Below, one piece after another: positions 61,977-64,000 of a stretch of 64,000 nucleotides of DNA. Source of the stretch: Oscillatoriaceae cyanobacterium M7585_C2015_266. GTDB taxonomy: Bacteria > Cyanobacteriota > Cyanobacteriia > Cyanobacteriales > Oscillatoriaceae. The notes beneath the pieces are model-generated. The model was not told the DNA's origin. It saw only the letters and a program-made list of their open reading frames with translations, and made no database searches. Numbering within the stretch: the stretch's first letter is position 1; every line of letters begins with the position of its first letter. The stretch covers positions 62,001-126,000 of the forward strand of contig DVEG01000029.1 in the NCBI GenBank assembly GCA_015295835.1. The letters are read 5' to 3'. Position numbers and translations under genes: made by a program.

Positions 61977-63347
61977 TCACTCATTCATATTTCGGTAAGT
62001 TGCCACAGCCGAAGGCGAAATACGATTTAAGTAGCGGAAAATCCAATACTTGAAAATAGTATCGAGAATCACCGGAAAAGTAGCAATAAATAAATAGATA
62101 AACGAGCGGTTTTCTGGCAGCCCTAAATGTCTGGATATACCTTCTAGAATCACTTCCCAGCCGTGCGGCGAGTGAAACCCGACGAAAATATCTGTGAACA
62201 AAATAATAATAAATGCCTTGGCGCTGTCGCTCAAACCATAGATTATGTCATCTATAAAAGACTTCAAAATACCTATCTCTTGTTGACTTTTGGCAATAAC
62301 CAAACCAAAGGCGACAACGGATAGCAAATCTGAGAATACATTTTTAATTGCATTAGAACTCCTCTTTTTAAATTCCTCTGCTATTTCCTCTGCCTTTTGT
62401 TTAACTTTTTCCTCCATTTCTTGTTGAGATAGTTGAGGAGCTGCCCCTATTAACATTTGGAATTCTAGTTTTTCTTGAAAATGTTTTAGTTCGGCAAAAG
62501 CTTCTTCTTCCATATCGATATTTAAAAATATTTCCGTTTTCCCCGCCTGATGGAAGTGATCGATAATTGGTCCAACTATGAAGTTTTTGGCAATTTGGTG
62601 CGTCAGTAGTGGAATCAGAATCAATAATAAAATGAATTTGATAGAAACAATGGTTTTTGTTTTAGAATAGCGGAAAGATTCCAAAACTTCTTCTTCAGCT
62701 TTTGGATCGAGTTCTCGCTTCAGTCGATCAAGGGTTCTCAAAATCGAACGCGGCAAGAAACTGGTTTTATCGGCAATGGATTCAGACATTTTTGCAGAGT
62801 TGACAGCCGAGGCATAGGAGTTTTTCCCGTATCCAGGCGTAGTTTTTGGCTCATTGGCAGTGTCGGTTATGCCAGGGCTTGCAGCGATTATAGATGGAGG
62901 GGAAAGTAGAGAAAGCGATCGCTCTTCATCACTGTATTTTGCTATCACTTTATCAATAAATTTCAGCTTTTCCAGAGTTGTAGAAGTTTGCCCTTGCACC
63001 TGAATCTCAGCCCAGTGATGGGAATATCCTATATAATCAGGAGGAATTTTTTTCGGTTTACTGATATTGATCACACTGCTAATTGAACGGCTGAGCCGAA
63101 AGGTTGATAACTTGACTTTTATGATATTAAGGTATTTTGTCAGCTCGCTCTGAAAATAAGCTAAGACATTTTCACTGTAATTAGCCGATTCGGCTGAGAT
63201 TTTCTGGCCATTAAAATGCTCGTTTTCGATTGCTGCGATCGCTCTTGCTGCCTGATAGGCTTCATCCAGCGCTCGCTCTGGAGTTTCCAAAAGCCATTGG
63301 CCAGCACTCTGTAAGTATCCTTTGATGTTAAAATTAGGTATTCTCAT
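61977..63347 (-). CDS. pcxA: Proton extrusion protein PcxA (CemA family)
   Basis: This 456-residue membrane protein is homologous to chloroplast CemA. It supports light-induced, Na+-dependent proton extrusion and CO2 uptake in cyanobacteria. The N-terminal cytoplasmic part includes WLLETPERALDEAYQAARAIAAIENEHFNG (about 18-47). A long linker follows, then four C-terminal helices (about 235-255, 345-365, 385-400 and 425-445). FYGLSDS/AFIIILFTDIFVGFHSPHGWEVILEG is diagnostic. The charged coiled-coil segment between helices 1 and 2 (LKHFQEKLEFQMLIG...) is typical. Confidence 0.92.
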   Translation of the reverse strand: MRIPNFNIKGYLQSAGQWLLETPERALDEAYQAARAIAAIENEHFNGQKISAESANYSENVLAYFQSELTKYLNIIKVKLSTFRLSRSISSVINISKPKKIPPDYIGYSHHWAEIQVQGQTSTTLEKLKFIDKVIAKYSDEERSLSLLSPPSIIAASPGITDTANEPKTTPGYGKNSYASAVNSAKMSESIADKTSFLPRSILRTLDRLKRELDPKAEEEVLESFRYSKTKTIVSIKFILLLILIPLLTHQIAKNFIVGPIIDHFHQAGKTEIFLNIDMEEEAFAELKHFQEKLEFQMLIGAAPQLSQQEMEEKVKQKAEEIAEEFKKRSSNAIKNVFSDLLSVVAFGLVIAKSQQEIGILKSFIDDIIYGLSDSAKAFIIILFTDIFVGFHSPHGWEVILEGISRHLGLPENRSFIYLFIATFPVILDTIFKYWIFRYLNRISPSAVATYRNMNE

Positions 63348-63679
63348 CTTTTTTATTTGTTTTTCACATCATGAAATATTTAACTTAAAAATCCAAGTTT
63401 CTAAAAATTTCACAGTTTTTCTTAACGAGAGAAATCCGAAGCTTAGCCATTTAATAAAGTTTCTTCCCAATTTCTAGTAGTCGGAATGGGTTCAGCTTTA
63501 ACGCTTGCTCTCTAGGTGATTGTACCACAGACTAAATCTTTTAAAGGAAAAAACATAGGAAAATCTTAAGTATAAATACTAGGTAGGAGTTTCACCCCGC
63601 CCCAAATTGCCCTTGTGGAGGGAAGTGCCTTCGCCAGGATAAAAAACAATGATAGACTCTCGAAAAGTGGAGGAAAGTT
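63348..63679. other. Divergent spacer between pcxA and the last gene
   Basis: These 332 bases lie between the pcxA ATG (63347) and a GTG start at 63680. GGAGG at 63669-63673 fits the latter. A+T-rich sequence around 63540-63590 could contain divergent promoters; no specific boxes are called. Confidence 0.35.
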
Positions 63680-64000
63680 GTGTTAGATAGTTCAATTTGG
63701 ATTACTGGTTCGTCGAAAAGCGGCAAGACAGCTTGTTTAGTAGATTACTTTTGCCTGTGGGTTGAGAAAATCAGGAAAAACAACAGTCTTCTCAACCGAA
63801 AAACCTCAAAAATTTTAGTCTTTGCCGCAAATGGAGATAACCGGCAGGAATTGGCAGAGCGGCTCGAACACGCTGGGGCAGGAGCTCCCGTACCGGTTCA
63901 CTCGACAACACCGGTGGGTTTTTTCCAAGAAGAAGTAATGTTATTTTGGCCCTTGCTGATTCAGCGATTGGACTTGCGCGCCCAATTTCCCTTGCGCTTG
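63680..64000 (+). CDS. P-loop NTPase (partial, continues past window)
   Basis: An open frame from a GTG at 63680 runs to the window end (107 codons, no stop). It begins MLDSSIWITGSSKSGKTACLVDYF, a clear Walker A (GSSKSGKT) very near the N-terminus. KILVFAANGDNRQELAERLEH follows, reminiscent of superfamily I helicase/nuclease-like or recombination NTPases. The identity cannot be settled from the fragment. GGAGG lies seven bases upstream. Confidence 0.6.
   Translation, partial: MLDSSIWITGSSKSGKTACLVDYFCLWVEKIRKNNSLLNRKTSKILVFAANGDNRQELAERLEHAGAGAPVPVHSTTPVGFFQEEVMLFWPLLIQRLDLRAQFPLRL

Overview
The window is chromosomal DNA from a cyanobacterium, most likely a filamentous (Oscillatoriales-like) one. 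Evidence for cyanobacteria: about 44 copies (hand count) of the HIP1 palindrome GCGATCGC, a plant-type zeta-carotene desaturase, the myxoxanthophyll genes cruF and cruG, the CemA-like proton extrusion gene pcxA, a Tic22-like protein, and many cyanobacteria-only families (DUF1823, DUF3370, DUF6464, DUF6930, Npun_F0494). A hormogonium-polysaccharide-type gene trio (hpsE, a GT2 enzyme, hpsU) suggests a motile filament. The assignment to order is inference.

Layout. 1-4.6 kb (minus strand): a truncated ABC exporter, two tandem paralogous membrane proteins of unknown function, and a two-domain PPK2 polyphosphate:AMP phosphotransferase. 4.9-9.3 kb: galE, an Npun_F0494-type protein, cobQ, a small 2Fe-2S protein and a peroxiredoxin-glutaredoxin fusion. 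9.4-17.4 kb: zds with an SRPBCC partner, then the respiratory terminal oxidase block, in which the heme A genes ctaB and ctaA are divergent from ctaC-ctaD-ctaE, followed by tRNA-Pro. 18-24.5 kb: tic22-like, prmC, tsaC, a degenerate histidine kinase, a GNAT enzyme, hemB, and rplU-rpmA. 24.5-29.8 kb: a SelD-N-terminal-type flavoprotein, a frameshifted methyltransferase, cruF-cruG and rnhA.

29.7-30.8 kb is a small decay zone with two broken genes (a DUF4342 relic and a PD-(D/E)XK-like gene). 31-36.6 kb: an ABC-2 exporter pair, a small secreted protein, a large SH3-like-repeat C39 peptidase and PrxQ. 37-47.3 kb: DUF6930, a SufA/IscA protein, TPR and SDR proteins, class I aldolase, aspartate aminotransferase, a TPR-methyltransferase gene broken by an in-frame TGA, acylphosphatase and DUF1823. 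47.4-56.7 kb: a Ser/Thr kinase, the methionine salvage genes mtnX and mtnB, a patatin-like lipase, tRNA-Thr, pyruvate kinase, RNase Z and cobU. 56.8-64 kb: the polysaccharide trio, a MORN-repeat protein, a DUF3370 protein, pcxA and the start of a P-loop protein.

Most genes are housekeeping. I found no CRISPR array, prophage, transposase or convincing defence island. The most notable signals are (i) a second, non-palindromic octamer, GCGAGCGC/GCGCTCGC, which I counted 38 times, almost as often as HIP1; (ii) a premature TGA that is exactly one C-to-T change from a HIP1 site; and (iii) a duplicated 3' end of the aminotransferase gene lying beyond that broken gene.
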